This document shows, one piece after another, positions 30,827 to 39,572 of a stretch of DNA of 60,863 bases. A model generated the notes under the pieces. The model made no database searches, was not told where the DNA came from, and saw nothing but the letters and a program-made list of their open reading frames with translations. Position numbers and translations under genes: made by a program. The DNA is from Pseudomonadota bacterium (GTDB lineage: Bacteria > Pseudomonadota > Alphaproteobacteria > Acetobacterales > Acetobacteraceae): the NCBI GenBank assembly GCA_021801255.1, contig JAJYYH010000004.1, positions 1-60,863 of the forward strand, written 5' to 3'. The stretch's first letter is position 1; each line of letters opens with the position of its first letter.

Positions 30827-31777
30827 ATGAAGAAATTCGTTAATCAGGCGCTCCGCCGCCTCAGCCTCAAGCAGCTCCGCGCCTTCACCGCCATCGTCGA
30901 GGCCGGCACCATCACCGCCGCCGCGGCGGAAAACGGCGTGACGCCGCCCGCCATCCACCATCAGCTCCGCCAGCTTGAGGAGACGCTCGCCATCCCGCTG
31001 CTGGAGCGCGCCAACGGCACCGCCATGCCCACCGAGGCGGGCCGCGAGATCCTCGCCGTCACCCAGCGCATCGAAACCCTGCTGGCCGATTGCGTCGACT
31101 CGATTGCCGGGCTGAACGGCATGAAGCACGGCCGCGTGGCCATCGGCGTCATCAGCACGGCCAAGTATTTCGCGCCCCGCGCCCTGGCCGCCTTCAAGCG
31201 CGCCCATCCCCAAATCGATCTCCGGCTCCTGGTCGGCAATCGCGCCGAGACCGTGGCCGCGCTTGAGCGGTTCGAGATCGACCTCGCCATCATGGGCCGC
31301 CCGCCCGAGCATTTCGACGTCACCGAGGCCCCGATCGGCGAGCATCCCCATGTCATCATCGCCGCTCCCGGCCATCCGCTCGCCGGGCGCGCCGCGATCC
31401 CGCCGGCGGCCCTCCTCGATCAAACCTTTCTCCTGCGCGAGCCGGGCTCGGGCTCACGCGCGCTGCTCGGCCGGCTGTTCGCCGAGGCCGGGCTTGATCC
31501 CGCGGGGGGCATGGAATTCGGCAGCAACGAGACGATCAAGCAGGCGGTGATGGCCGGGATGGGCATCGCGCTGCTCTCCGCCCATACCATCGCCGCCGAA
31601 TGGGCCGACCGCCGGCTCGCCATTCTCAATGTGCTGGGCACGCCGATCCTGCGCCAATGGTTCGTCGTGCGGCGGCGGGAAAAACGCCTGTTGCCGGCGG
31701 GGCGCGCGTTGTGGGACCATCTCGTGGCGAGGGGGGGAACTTTTCTTCCCAGGATCGACCTGCCGGGCGCGTCCTGA
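30827..31777 (+). CDS. cbbR: LysR-type regulator CbbR
   Basis: 316 residues from ATG 30827; the frame is open far upstream only as antisense to cbbF. The N-terminal helix-turn-helix reads LSLKQLRAFTAIVEAGTITA then AENGVTPPAIHHQLRQLEET. The effector domain spans about 95-300, with the ligand pocket around GHPLAGRAAI and FLLREPGSGSRALL, typical of CbbR. It would activate the divergent cbb operon in response to metabolites such as RuBP or NADPH. Its TGA stop is the first codon of repeat copy B. Confidence 0.93.
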   Translation: MKKFVNQALRRLSLKQLRAFTAIVEAGTITAAAAENGVTPPAIHHQLRQLEETLAIPLLERANGTAMPTEAGREILAVTQRIETLLADCVDSIAGLNGMKHGRVAIGVISTAKYFAPRALAAFKRAHPQIDLRLLVGNRAETVAALERFEIDLAIMGRPPEHFDVTEAPIGEHPHVIIAAPGHPLAGRAAIPPAALLDQTFLLREPGSGSRALLGRLFAEAGLDPAGGMEFGSNETIKQAVMAGMGIALLSAHTIAAEWADRRLAILNVLGTPILRQWFVVRRREKRLLPAGRALWDHLVARGGTFLPRIDLPGAS

Positions 31778-31879
31778 GAGTTTGAAAAAGAACGCCCTCT
31801 TGCTCGGCAATCGAGGAGAAACAGCCAATGTTTCCAGTGGGCGTGCTTTTTCAAGTTCGATTGATTTTCCGGCGCTGAG
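31775..31879 (+). repeat. Three-copy hairpin repeat, copy B
   Basis: Starts with the cbbR stop codon as TGAGAGTTTG and ends at CTGAG 31875-31879, immediately before the ribosome site of the next gene. Arms AAGAACGCCC (31788-31797) and GGGCGTGCTT (31839-31848) pair with one mismatch. The T-A pair of copy A is C-G here, a compensatory change. Confidence 0.85.
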
Positions 31880-31893
31880 CACGGAGGTTTGCC

Positions 31894-33207
31894 ATGCGGT
31901 GGCTATTGATCGTGCTTTTGTTGGCGAGCTTTGCCGCGGCCGCCGAGGAACTTCTCGGGCGCGCCGCCTTCGGCGGCTGGCAGGCCGACCAACCGGGCCT
32001 GGTGCGGCGGATCACCGTCGCCGACCTGCCTCCGCCCGGCGATCAGCCCGCCCGCGCCAGCAATGGACCCGCCATCGTGCCCTGTCCGCCAGGCTTCGCC
32101 CCGCGCGTGCCGGCGGGGTTTCGCATCGTACGCATCGCGGCCGGGCTCAAGATGCCGCGGGTGCTGCGGGTGGCGCCGGATGGCGATGTTTTTCTCGCCG
32201 AAAGCGGCAACGGGCGCATTCTGGTCTTGCCGCCCGCAGGTGGGACGCCCAGCGTTTTTGCCGCCGGCCTCGATCTGCCTTACGGGATGGCCTTCTATCC
32301 GCCTGGCCCGGCGCCGCGTTTTCTCTATGTCGGCGAGACCGGCCGGATCGTGCGTTTTCCCTACCAGAACGGCGATCGCGCGGCGCAAGGCGGCCCCGAG
32401 GTGATCGTCTCTGATCTGCCAACAGGCGGGCACTGGACACGCGATCTCGCCGCCGCCCCCGATGGCGAGCTCTATTACGCCATCGGCTCGGCCTCCAATC
32501 TCGCCGGGGGCATGCCGGCCGTGCCGCCCGATGGGATCGCCGCCTTCGAGGCGAGCCACGGCCGGGGCGCGGCCTGGGGCGCGGAGGAAAACCGCGCGGA
32601 ACTCCGCCGTTTCGACCCCGACGGGGGGAATGTCCGGCCCTATGCCACGGGTCTGCGCAACTGCTCGGGCCTCGCCCTCGATCCCGCCGGCGCGCCCTGG
32701 TGCGTGGTCAATGAGCGCGACATGCTGGGCGATGATCTGCCGCCCGATTACGCGACGCGGGTGGTGCGGGGGGGATTTTATGGCTGGCCGTGGTTCTATA
32801 GCGGCGCCCACCCCGACCCCCGGCTGGCCGGCGCGCGGCCCGATCTCACGCCCGACGTGCTGGTGCCCGATGTGTTGTTTCAGCCGCACTCGGCGCCACT
32901 CGGTATCGCCTTTTATGAGGGAAAAAATTTCCCCCCGATGTATCGCGGCGATGCCTTCGTCACCTTCCACGGCTCGTGGAACCGGCGCTTGCGCACCGGC
33001 TACAAGGTGGTGCGGCTACTCTTTCACGAGGGTCGGCCGAGCGGCGCGTATGAGGATTTTGTGACCGGGTTCGTGCTCGATGACGACCATGTCTGCGGTC
33101 GCCCGGCTGGCGTTGCGGTCGCCGCTAATGGTACGATTTTGATGAGCGAGGACGCCAACGGCACGATCTGGCGGATCAGCTATGCCGGAGAGGCGGGTTC
33201 GCGCTAG
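31894..33207 (+). CDS. Exported PQQ-dependent sugar dehydrogenase-like protein
   Basis: 437 residues. Signal peptide 1-17 (MRWLLIVLLLASFAAAA). The beta-propeller of the glucose/sorbosone dehydrogenase family begins near residue 75 with GFRIVRIAAGLKMPRVLRVA and PDGDVFLAESGNGRILVLP, and includes RDLAAAPDGELYYAIGSASN, GLRNCSGLALDP and TFHGSWNRRLRTGYKVV. Members oxidise sugars or act as soluble carriers, passing electrons to a cytochrome. The substrate is unknown. GGAGG precedes the ATG, right at the end of repeat copy B. Confidence 0.88.
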   Translation: MRWLLIVLLLASFAAAAEELLGRAAFGGWQADQPGLVRRITVADLPPPGDQPARASNGPAIVPCPPGFAPRVPAGFRIVRIAAGLKMPRVLRVAPDGDVFLAESGNGRILVLPPAGGTPSVFAAGLDLPYGMAFYPPGPAPRFLYVGETGRIVRFPYQNGDRAAQGGPEVIVSDLPTGGHWTRDLAAAPDGELYYAIGSASNLAGGMPAVPPDGIAAFEASHGRGAAWGAEENRAELRRFDPDGGNVRPYATGLRNCSGLALDPAGAPWCVVNERDMLGDDLPPDYATRVVRGGFYGWPWFYSGAHPDPRLAGARPDLTPDVLVPDVLFQPHSAPLGIAFYEGKNFPPMYRGDAFVTFHGSWNRRLRTGYKVVRLLFHEGRPSGAYEDFVTGFVLDDDHVCGRPAGVAVAANGTILMSEDANGTIWRISYAGEAGSR

Positions 33208-33239
33208 GCTTGCAACCAGCGCGACCGAAGGAATTCTAG

Positions 33240-35285
33240 ATGCTGCGAAAACTGCTGTTTGGGCGCACGCTCGCCAATCGTGAGGCCGAAGGGAGTAAAA
33301 TGGGGCTGTTGCCGGCGCTGCCGGCGATGGGTCTCGATGGGCTGAGTTCCGCGGCCTATGGGCCGGAGGCGACGCTCGGCGTGCTCGTCGCCGCCGGGGC
33401 GCCGGGGGTGGGTTTCATCCAGCCGGTGACCGCCGCGATCATCGCGCTGCTCGCCATCCTCTATTTCTCCTATCGCCAGACCATCGCCGCCTATCCGCAG
33501 AATGGCGGCTCCTATACCGTCGCCAGCGCCAATCTCGGCGCCGGCCCCGGTCTGCTCGCCGCGACCGCGCTGATGGTCGATTACGTGCTCAATGTCGCGG
33601 TTGGCATCTCGGCGGGGATTGGCGCGCTGATCTCGGCGGTGCCGGTGCTTCAGCCCTTCACGCTCTGGCTCTGCCTTGGCGTGCTGGTCGGGATCACGCT
33701 GATCAATCTGCGTGGCACCAGGGAATCGGGGATCGCCTTCGCGCTGCCGACCTATCTGTTTCTCGCCACGCTGGGCTTCGTGCTGGTGTTCGGCGTCATC
33801 AAGGCGGTGCTCGCCGCCGGCCATCCGCAGCCGGTGATCGCGCCGCCGCCGCTCCAGACCGGCGGCGCCGAGACGCTTGGTCTGTGGCTGCTGCTGCGTG
33901 CCTTTGCCAGCGGCTGCACGGCGATGACCGGGGTCGAGGCGGTGAGCAACGGGGTCAGCGCGTTTCGCGAGCCCAAGGTCAAGCACGCGCATCGCACGCT
34001 CACCGCCATCGTCGTGCTGCTCGGTTTCCTGCTGCTCGGCATCGCCTTTCTGGCAAATGTCTTTGGCATCGGCGCGATGGATGAGACGGCGGCGGGCTAT
34101 CAGAGCATCCTCTCGCAGGTGATCGGCGCAGTCTATGGACGCGGCTGGTTCTATTACCTGACGATCGCGGCCATCCTCGCCGTGCTCTCGCTCTCGGCGA
34201 ATACCAGTTTCGTCGATTTCCCCCGGCTCTGCCGGCTGCTCGCCCGCGATTCCTACCTCCCGCACGCGTTCGCCATGCCGGGGCGGCGTCTCGTCTATTC
34301 GGTCGGCATCCTGTTTCTTGCCGCCAGCGCCGGGCTGTTGTTGGTGCTTTTCGATGGCGTGACGGATCGGCTCATTCCGCTGTTCGCGGTCGGCGCGTTT
34401 CTCGCCTTCACGCTCTCGCAGGCCGGCATGGCGGTGCATTGGTGGCGCCTGCGCGGCGAGGCGGGCCATGGGGTGTGGCCGCGCCTGATCATCAACGGTT
34501 TTGGCGCGATCGCCACGGGCATCGCACTCGCGGTCATCCTGGCGGCGAAATTCGTCGAAGGCGCCTGGATCACCGTCATCGTTATTCCGCTCACGCTGTT
34601 GCTGCTGCGCGCCATCCATCGTTACTACGCGACCCTCGATGCCGCGATCCTCGGCGAAAAGGATCGCCGGCTCTCGCTGCCCAATTACGATCCGCCGGTG
34701 GTGCTGCTGCCGATCGAGCGCTGGGACCGGCTGGCTCGCAAGGCGCTGAATTTCGCTATGCGGATTTCGCCTGACGTCTTCGCGCTGCATCTGACGGCGC
34801 TTGAGGGACCGGACGCCAGCGCCGAACAAGCCACGACGACGCAAGAGAAGCGGCTGCGGGCCGACTGGCAGCGCTACGTCGAACGCCCGGCCAAGCGGGC
34901 CGGGCTCAATCCGCCGCGGTTGATCCTCGAACCGTCGCCCTTCCGCAGCATGGTGGCGCCCTTGCTACGCACCGCGATCGATCTCGAAAAGCGGTTTCTC
35001 GGCCGCCCGGTGACGGTGGTGCTGCCGGAAGTGGTTGCGGGGCGATGGTGGGAGATGGTGTTGCATACACGGCGCGCGCAATCGCTGCGCCAGGCTTTGC
35101 TACGCCATGGCGGGTTCAATCTGGTGGTGGCAACCGTGCCCTGGCAGACCGCCGAGCCGGAACCCGCCGAGGTGATCGCCGAGGAGGAACCCGAGGAGGC
35201 CAAACCAGAGGAAGCCAAGCCGGAGAAAGTCGCGGTCGTGGCCAAGGCAGCGGCCAAGGCTGCCGACAAGACCGCGGCGAAATAG
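33240..35285 (+). CDS. APC-family amino acid/cation permease with charged tail
   Basis: 681 residues. About 12 membrane segments fill residues 20-460, with the APC start MGLSSAAYGPEATLGVLVAA-like block (LDGLSSAAYGPEATLG) and TGVEAVSNGVSAFREPKV after TM6. The cytoplasmic C-terminal part (470-620) is soluble, as in KUP- or APC-like regulatory domains. The last 45 residues are low-complexity Glu/Ala/Lys repeats (EEAKPEEAKPEK, then AAAKAADKTAAK). The substrate is unknown. The start ATG 33240 has AAGGAA upstream. Confidence 0.85.
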   Translation: MLRKLLFGRTLANREAEGSKMGLLPALPAMGLDGLSSAAYGPEATLGVLVAAGAPGVGFIQPVTAAIIALLAILYFSYRQTIAAYPQNGGSYTVASANLGAGPGLLAATALMVDYVLNVAVGISAGIGALISAVPVLQPFTLWLCLGVLVGITLINLRGTRESGIAFALPTYLFLATLGFVLVFGVIKAVLAAGHPQPVIAPPPLQTGGAETLGLWLLLRAFASGCTAMTGVEAVSNGVSAFREPKVKHAHRTLTAIVVLLGFLLLGIAFLANVFGIGAMDETAAGYQSILSQVIGAVYGRGWFYYLTIAAILAVLSLSANTSFVDFPRLCRLLARDSYLPHAFAMPGRRLVYSVGILFLAASAGLLLVLFDGVTDRLIPLFAVGAFLAFTLSQAGMAVHWWRLRGEAGHGVWPRLIINGFGAIATGIALAVILAAKFVEGAWITVIVIPLTLLLLRAIHRYYATLDAAILGEKDRRLSLPNYDPPVVLLPIERWDRLARKALNFAMRISPDVFALHLTALEGPDASAEQATTTQEKRLRADWQRYVERPAKRAGLNPPRLILEPSPFRSMVAPLLRTAIDLEKRFLGRPVTVVLPEVVAGRWWEMVLHTRRAQSLRQALLRHGGFNLVVATVPWQTAEPEPAEVIAEEEPEEAKPEEAKPEKVAVVAKAAAKAADKTAAK

Positions 35286-35349
35286 CCGATGCGGCACCAT
35301 GATGACGGCGCAGACCGCTGCGCTGCCGCCCTAACGGGAGTTTTCGACG

Positions 35350-36690
35350 ATGGCTGAAACCCTCTCGCTCCCTGACGGTGCCGAGGCCGCGCCGGTCCTG
35401 CGACCCGATGCCGCGACATTGCGCCGCGCCGTCATCGCCTCGGTGATCGGCAACGGCCTCGAATGGTTCGATTTCCTGATCTACGGTTTTTTCGCGAGCG
35501 TCATCGCGGACGTGTTTTTCCCCGCTCAGAACCAGCAACTCTCCCTCATTCTCACCTTCGCGACCTTTGGCGTGGGCTTCGTCGTGCGCCCCCTGGGCGG
35601 CATCCTGATCGGCGTCTATGCCGACCACGCGGGGCGGCAGAAGGCACTCTCGATGCTCATTCTGCTGATGGCTTTTGGCACCGTGGCGCTCGGGTTGACA
35701 CCAGGCTACGCCCGGATCGGGCTCGCGGCACCGCTGATCGTGGTCTTCGCCCGCGTGCTCCAGGGGCTCTCGGTGGGCGGGGAGTTCGCCTCGGCGACCG
35801 CGATGCTGGTGGAATACGCGCCGCCAGGAAAGCGCTATTTCTTCGCCGCCTTCCAGATGTGCGCGCAATCCTTCGCCGTGGCGCTGGCCTCGGGGTTCGG
35901 CTTCGTGCTGGCCGCGACCCTCACGCCCGCGGCCCTGCACGCATGGGGCTGGCGGCTACCCTTTCTGCTCGGCGGCCTGGTCGGCCCGGTCGGGTTCTAT
36001 ATCCGGCGCAAGGTGGGCGACGCGCCGGAATTCTTGGAATGGCAGCGGCGGCGGCCGAAAGCTCGCCGCGCCCCGGTGCGCGAGGTTCTGTTCGGCCATC
36101 CCGGCGCGGTGCTCTGCGCCATCGGCACCATCGTCTGCGGCACCGCGGCGACCTATCTCTGGAACAGCTATCTGCCGGTCTATGTCGTGAAAACCCTGCA
36201 TCTGCCGCTCGCCGCGCCCCTGCTCGGGGCGGCGATCTGCGGCGCGATCAATATGGCGGTGAACCCGTTGGCCGGCATGCTCGCCGATCGCATCGGGCCC
36301 TATCGGGTGTTTTTCCCCGCCGTCATCGCCTCGGGGCTGCTGGCCTATCCGATGTTCGCCTTCGTCATCGCCCATCCCAGCCGGGACAATCTGTTCGCCG
36401 TGCAGTTTCTGGCCACCCTGATGCTCGGCTTCATGGCGGGGCCGATCCCTGGTCTGCTCGGCGGCTTGTTCGCGACCCCGATCCGTTCGACCGGCATGGC
36501 GATCAGCTACAACGTCTCGGTGACGCTGTTTGGCGGGCTTGCGCCGCTCACCATCACCTGGCTCACAGGCCTCACCGCGAGCCGCTTCATTCCGGCCTAT
36601 TATCTCGGCGCCGCGGCATTGCTCTCGCTCATTCTGGTCGGGCTGTTCCGCCCGGCTCCACGCCCGATGGCGGCGCGCCAAGCGGCGTGA
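35350..36690 (+). CDS. MFS transporter, metabolite:H+ symporter (MHS) type
   Basis: 446 residues, 12 predicted helices. The MHS signature is clear: ASVIGNGLEWFDFLIYGFFA near residue 35 and RPLGGILIGVYADHAGRQKA, then FARVLQGLSVGGEFASATAM. This family carries dicarboxylates, osmolytes and aromatic acids such as shikimate or 2-oxoglutarate into the cell with protons. The 3' end overlaps the convergent lipoprotein gene by 62 bases, which is unusual. The substrate is not predictable from context. Confidence 0.88.
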   Translation: MAETLSLPDGAEAAPVLRPDAATLRRAVIASVIGNGLEWFDFLIYGFFASVIADVFFPAQNQQLSLILTFATFGVGFVVRPLGGILIGVYADHAGRQKALSMLILLMAFGTVALGLTPGYARIGLAAPLIVVFARVLQGLSVGGEFASATAMLVEYAPPGKRYFFAAFQMCAQSFAVALASGFGFVLAATLTPAALHAWGWRLPFLLGGLVGPVGFYIRRKVGDAPEFLEWQRRRPKARRAPVREVLFGHPGAVLCAIGTIVCGTAATYLWNSYLPVYVVKTLHLPLAAPLLGAAICGAINMAVNPLAGMLADRIGPYRVFFPAVIASGLLAYPMFAFVIAHPSRDNLFAVQFLATLMLGFMAGPIPGLLGGLFATPIRSTGMAISYNVSVTLFGGLAPLTITWLTGLTASRFIPAYYLGAAALLSLILVGLFRPAPRPMAARQAA

Positions 36691-37411
36691 TCCAGCCCTC
36701 GGCGATGAACACCTGGCGCCATTGCGCGGCCAGCCGCAGCGCCATGCGCCGCGCCTGTAGAGCCACGTCGCGGGTTCGCGCGGCGGGGTTGCGAGCAGGC
36801 AGCATGGTGAGCGGCAAAGCATTGTTATCGTTGATTATAGCGGCCTCGCCGCCGGCCGACGGCTGGTCGCTCGGGGGTGCCGGCGTCACGGGCGCGGCGG
36901 CGCTGAAGCGCCGCCAGGGGCGCGGTGTCTCGCCGGCGAGCTGGTAGGCGAATGCGCTGCGGGCATTCACCTGGCTCGCTGGGTTGCCGACATCGATATC
37001 CGCGAGACGCGCGGGGATCGCCTCAGTGATGTTGGTGACATTGCCCGAGATGATGAGCGCATTGCCGCTTGGGAGGCCATTCTCGGGGCTGGCCGCCCAG
37101 CTGTCGCCATGGATCGGCTCGGCGGGGAGGCCCATGGCACGGATCGCGGCGATCAGTGTCGTGCTGATGGTGGCCTGTGCAACGGCCGCGTCAGCCGCGC
37201 GGGAGCGCGCGTCGATCGCCATGTCGAGGCCCTCCATGACATAGCTGAACTGGTTGGAATCGACATTCACCACCGCCGCGGGGGCGCGGAAATCATGGAC
37301 ATAGACATGTTCGGGCCGCGGCAGGCGAGCGTTCTCCGGCCAGGGCGCGGCGGCGCAGCCGTGCAGCAGCAATGCCGAGAGCCCGCAGATTCGCAGTCTT
37401 GCTATTTTCAC
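36629..37411 (-). CDS. Lipoprotein of the DUF4410 type (tentative)
   Basis: About 260 residues from GTG 37411 (GAGGGAAAT upstream). A short leader (VKIARLRICGLSALLLHGCA) has a lipobox ending in LLHGC, so the mature protein is lipid-anchored. The start of the mature part (EHVYVHDFRAPAAVVNVDSN) and the later RDVALQARRMALRLAAQWRQ resemble DUF4410 lipoproteins, which have no known function. It lies 106 bases downstream of the CXXCW gene on the xox strand and may belong to that unit. The C-terminus overlaps the MFS gene convergently. Confidence 0.65.
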   Translation of the reverse strand: MKIARLRICGLSALLLHGCAAAPWPENARLPRPEHVYVHDFRAPAAVVNVDSNQFSYVMEGLDMAIDARSRAADAAVAQATISTTLIAAIRAMGLPAEPIHGDSWAASPENGLPSGNALIISGNVTNITEAIPARLADIDVGNPASQVNARSAFAYQLAGETPRPWRRFSAAAPVTPAPPSDQPSAGGEAAIINDNNALPLTMLPARNPAARTRDVALQARRMALRLAAQWRQVFIAEGWITPLGAPPSGVEPGGTARPE

Positions 37412-37517
37412 ATTTCCCTCGCGCCACCCTGGCAAATGGTTTCAGCCGCCCAAAGCCTCGCCCGCAGCGCCCGGGTGCAGCGCATGACCCAAAATACCCC
37501 GACCCGCGCAAGTTGGC

Positions 37518-38099
37518 TTAGGGTTTCGTGCCCTCGGGCGGGGTGCTCGTAGGTTTCGCCGGGGCCAGCGTAAGCCCGGCGCGCTTCCAGCCATCGACCC
37601 CGTCAGGATACCAGAAAACCCGGCGATAGCCCAGGGTGGCGGCCCGTTTGGCGGCGTTCCAGCTCATCCAGCATTGCTCCTGGCAGTAGAACACCAGCGG
37701 GCGCGCGCGATCGCCTTGTGTCAGGGAAGTGAGTTCGGCGCGAAACCAGATTTCGGCCGCCGGGCTCAGGGCGCCACGGCCGCTATCGGGCAGCCAGACG
37801 CTGCCGGGAATGTCGAGATGAGGCGCCGGGAGCCAGGGCATCGCGGGTTTCATGCCTTCGGGGCGGCGCGGCGCGGGCAAAACGTCGATCAGGATGGGGT
37901 TTTCCCGTGCCAGCAGGCTTTGCAGGGCGGCGGCCGAGGAGATGACGGTGCCGCCCTTCACGCTGGAGGGGACCGGCGCGTGGTAGTCATCGAGGCGATA
38001 GCCCTCCGGCTCGGGCGCCGCGCCCAGCACCGAGGCGAGGACGACGCTCGCGAGGAGAGCGGCAACGCCAGCCGTGAGGCGTCGCGATCCCCCCCTCAT
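37518..38099 (-). CDS. PQQ-associated CXXCW-motif rhodanese-like protein
   Basis: 193 residues from ATG 38099, with a signal peptide (about 1-26, VAALLASVVLASVLGAA). The rhodanese-like end holds LVFYCQEQCWMSWNAAKRAA, the conserved cysteine/tryptophan block of the family linked to PQQ-dependent alcohol oxidation, followed by GYRRVFWYPDGVDGWKRAGL. Such proteins are found next to quinoprotein dehydrogenase genes and may help assembly or disulfide handling; the exact role is unproven. It follows xoxJ by about 14 bases. The start lacks a clear ribosome site, fitting coupling to xoxJ. Confidence 0.85.
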   Translation of the reverse strand: MRGGSRRLTAGVAALLASVVLASVLGAAPEPEGYRLDDYHAPVPSSVKGGTVISSAAALQSLLARENPILIDVLPAPRRPEGMKPAMPWLPAPHLDIPGSVWLPDSGRGALSPAAEIWFRAELTSLTQGDRARPLVFYCQEQCWMSWNAAKRAATLGYRRVFWYPDGVDGWKRAGLTLAPAKPTSTPPEGTKP

Positions 38100-38112
38100 G
38101 ACGCCGGCAAAC

Positions 38113-38991
38113 TCATGGTTTGGCGGCGGTTTCGTCCGGCACGGCGAGGGGATGGTTTTGCTCGTCGAGCAACGGGACGCCATAGCTGAGCAGCAGGGTG
38201 GTGATTTCGCTCTGATGCTGGCTGATCAGGGCGTTGAGCTTGCGGCGGAAGGTGACATCGCTCGGGCGGACCCCCATGGCGATGCGGTAGTCGAGCCGCG
38301 GCCCACCCGGCTCGGCGGCAAGGAAGGCCATCCGCAGCGGCAGATTGTCGTGCTTGATGTAATAGCCCGCGAACGGTCCCCAGACGAGGCCGATATCGAT
38401 TTTGCCCTCTGCGACATCGTGCAGGATATCCTCGGAGGGCTGCTCGACGCGGGTATCGACGTTCAGATGATAGGGCGTGACATGCGCCAACAGATGGTGC
38501 CGCGCTACCAGATCGGTGGGCGGCGTGGAGGCGATCAGTCCGATGCGCTTGTCGGCAAAATCCGGATCACCGAGATCGGCGCTCGTGACACGGTCCGCCG
38601 CGCGGGTCACCATGACATAGCCGGTGTGGTAATAGGCGTTAGTGGTATCAACCATGTCGCCGCCGGCAACCGTGCCTATCACGACATCGCAACGATGCGC
38701 GAAGAGCGTATTGCGCAGGAAACCCACGGTCTGGGGAAACCACACATTGCTCACCGGCACATGCAGATATCCGGCGAAAAGATCGGCGATCTTGTTCTCG
38801 AAACCCTGCCGCTTGTCATTCGAAAAGGGTAGATTGGCGGGATCGGCGCAGACCCGGAATTCGGTTTCCGATGCAAGGCTCGGGGTTGCGGGCTGGGCGG
38901 AGGCGAGGGCAGGGGCGAGGAGAGAAGCCAGCGCCACGGCGGAGGCGTGGGCCGTGCGACACGCCCAGCCTGGCTTCCGGGCATCAGTCAT
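38113..38991 (-). CDS. xoxJ: XoxJ, periplasmic binding-type protein of methanol oxidation
   Basis: 292 residues from ATG 38991, overlapping the xoxG stop by 8 bases. Signal peptide 1-32 (ASAVALASLLAPALASA). The mature part is a type 2 solute-binding fold beginning FRVCADPANLPFSND and including RCDVVIGTVAGGDMVDTT and GKIDIGLVWGPFAGYY, the pattern of the quinoprotein-dehydrogenase-associated family (MxaJ/XoxJ). XoxJ is thought to help activate or fold XoxF in the periplasm rather than to feed a transporter. No ABC permease is nearby, which supports that view. Confidence 0.9.
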   Translation of the reverse strand: MTDARKPGWACRTAHASAVALASLLAPALASAQPATPSLASETEFRVCADPANLPFSNDKRQGFENKIADLFAGYLHVPVSNVWFPQTVGFLRNTLFAHRCDVVIGTVAGGDMVDTTNAYYHTGYVMVTRAADRVTSADLGDPDFADKRIGLIASTPPTDLVARHHLLAHVTPYHLNVDTRVEQPSEDILHDVAEGKIDIGLVWGPFAGYYIKHDNLPLRMAFLAAEPGGPRLDYRIAMGVRPSDVTFRRKLNALISQHQSEITTLLLSYGVPLLDEQNHPLAVPDETAAKP

Positions 38992-39436
38992 CGTCTTCAC
39001 CGATTTGCTTCGGGCGACCGCGGCCAAGCGCGCCATCCGATCGTGCCTTGAGATAGGCGTAGATATCATCGAGATTTTCGACGACGTCGGGGTTGGTACC
39101 GAAGGCCGGCATGACGTTCTGATTGGCGGTATTGACGTCCATGCGGCCGTTGATGATGGTCTCTTCGACTTGCTCCTTGGTCATGTGCTTGAGCGAGTCG
39201 GTGAGATCGGGGGCATAGGAGCTGCCGGTGGCGTTCGGGCCATGGCAGCGCAGGCAATTGTCACCGTAGCGGCGATAGCCGTTGAAAACGTGCTTATCGA
39301 CGCGGCCGTTCTCGATCACATAGGGCTTGGTGTCGTCGGCGCGGGCGGCGCGGTTGCTGGTGAGACCTGCGAGCGAGACAAATCCGAGGGAGAGCGCGGC
39401 GGCAAAGGCAAATCGAGAAACGCGGTCGAAGTTCAT
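38984..39436 (-). CDS. xoxG: XoxG, cytochrome c electron acceptor of XoxF
   Basis: 150 residues from ATG 39436, with AGGAA upstream. Signal peptide 1-33 (FAAALSLGFVSLAGL...ARA). One haem c site CLRCH at residues 61-65, and a likely axial Met in NQNVMPAFGTN. It takes electrons from XoxF and passes them to the oxidase. The conserved YVIENGRVDKHVFNGYRRYG start is usual for XoxG. It sits 137 bases behind xoxF, across a strong hairpin. Confidence 0.93.
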   Translation of the reverse strand: MNFDRVSRFAFAAALSLGFVSLAGLTSNRAARADDTKPYVIENGRVDKHVFNGYRRYGDNCLRCHGPNATGSSYAPDLTDSLKHMTKEQVEETIINGRMDVNTANQNVMPAFGTNPDVVENLDDIYAYLKARSDGALGRGRPKQIGEDDD

Positions 39437-39517
39437 GCCGATTTCCTTGGCGAGACCTTTATGCGAGACCCTGGGCCACGGCGCAAAGATCGGCGGGGCA
39501 GGGTAGGGGGAAGAAAT

Positions 39518-39543
39518 CCCCGGCTGGCGCGGGCCAGCCGGGG
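39518..39543. promoter_or_regulatory. Hairpin between xoxF and xoxG
   Basis: CCCCGGCTGGC (39518-39528) and GCCAGCCGGGG (39533-39543) form 11 perfect pairs around a 4-base loop. On the minus strand it is followed by ATTTCTTCC, not a real T-run, so it more likely protects or processes mRNA, keeping xoxF above xoxG and xoxJ. Confidence 0.6.
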
Positions 39544-39572
39544 ACGAGCGCATGATCAACCAGAGAAGAAAC

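Noticed and set aside
33204-34844. Minus-strand open frame (546 codons), Arg/His/Gln-rich, opposite the APC permease
   Set aside because: Typical antisense composition of a membrane-protein gene; no ribosome site or homology.
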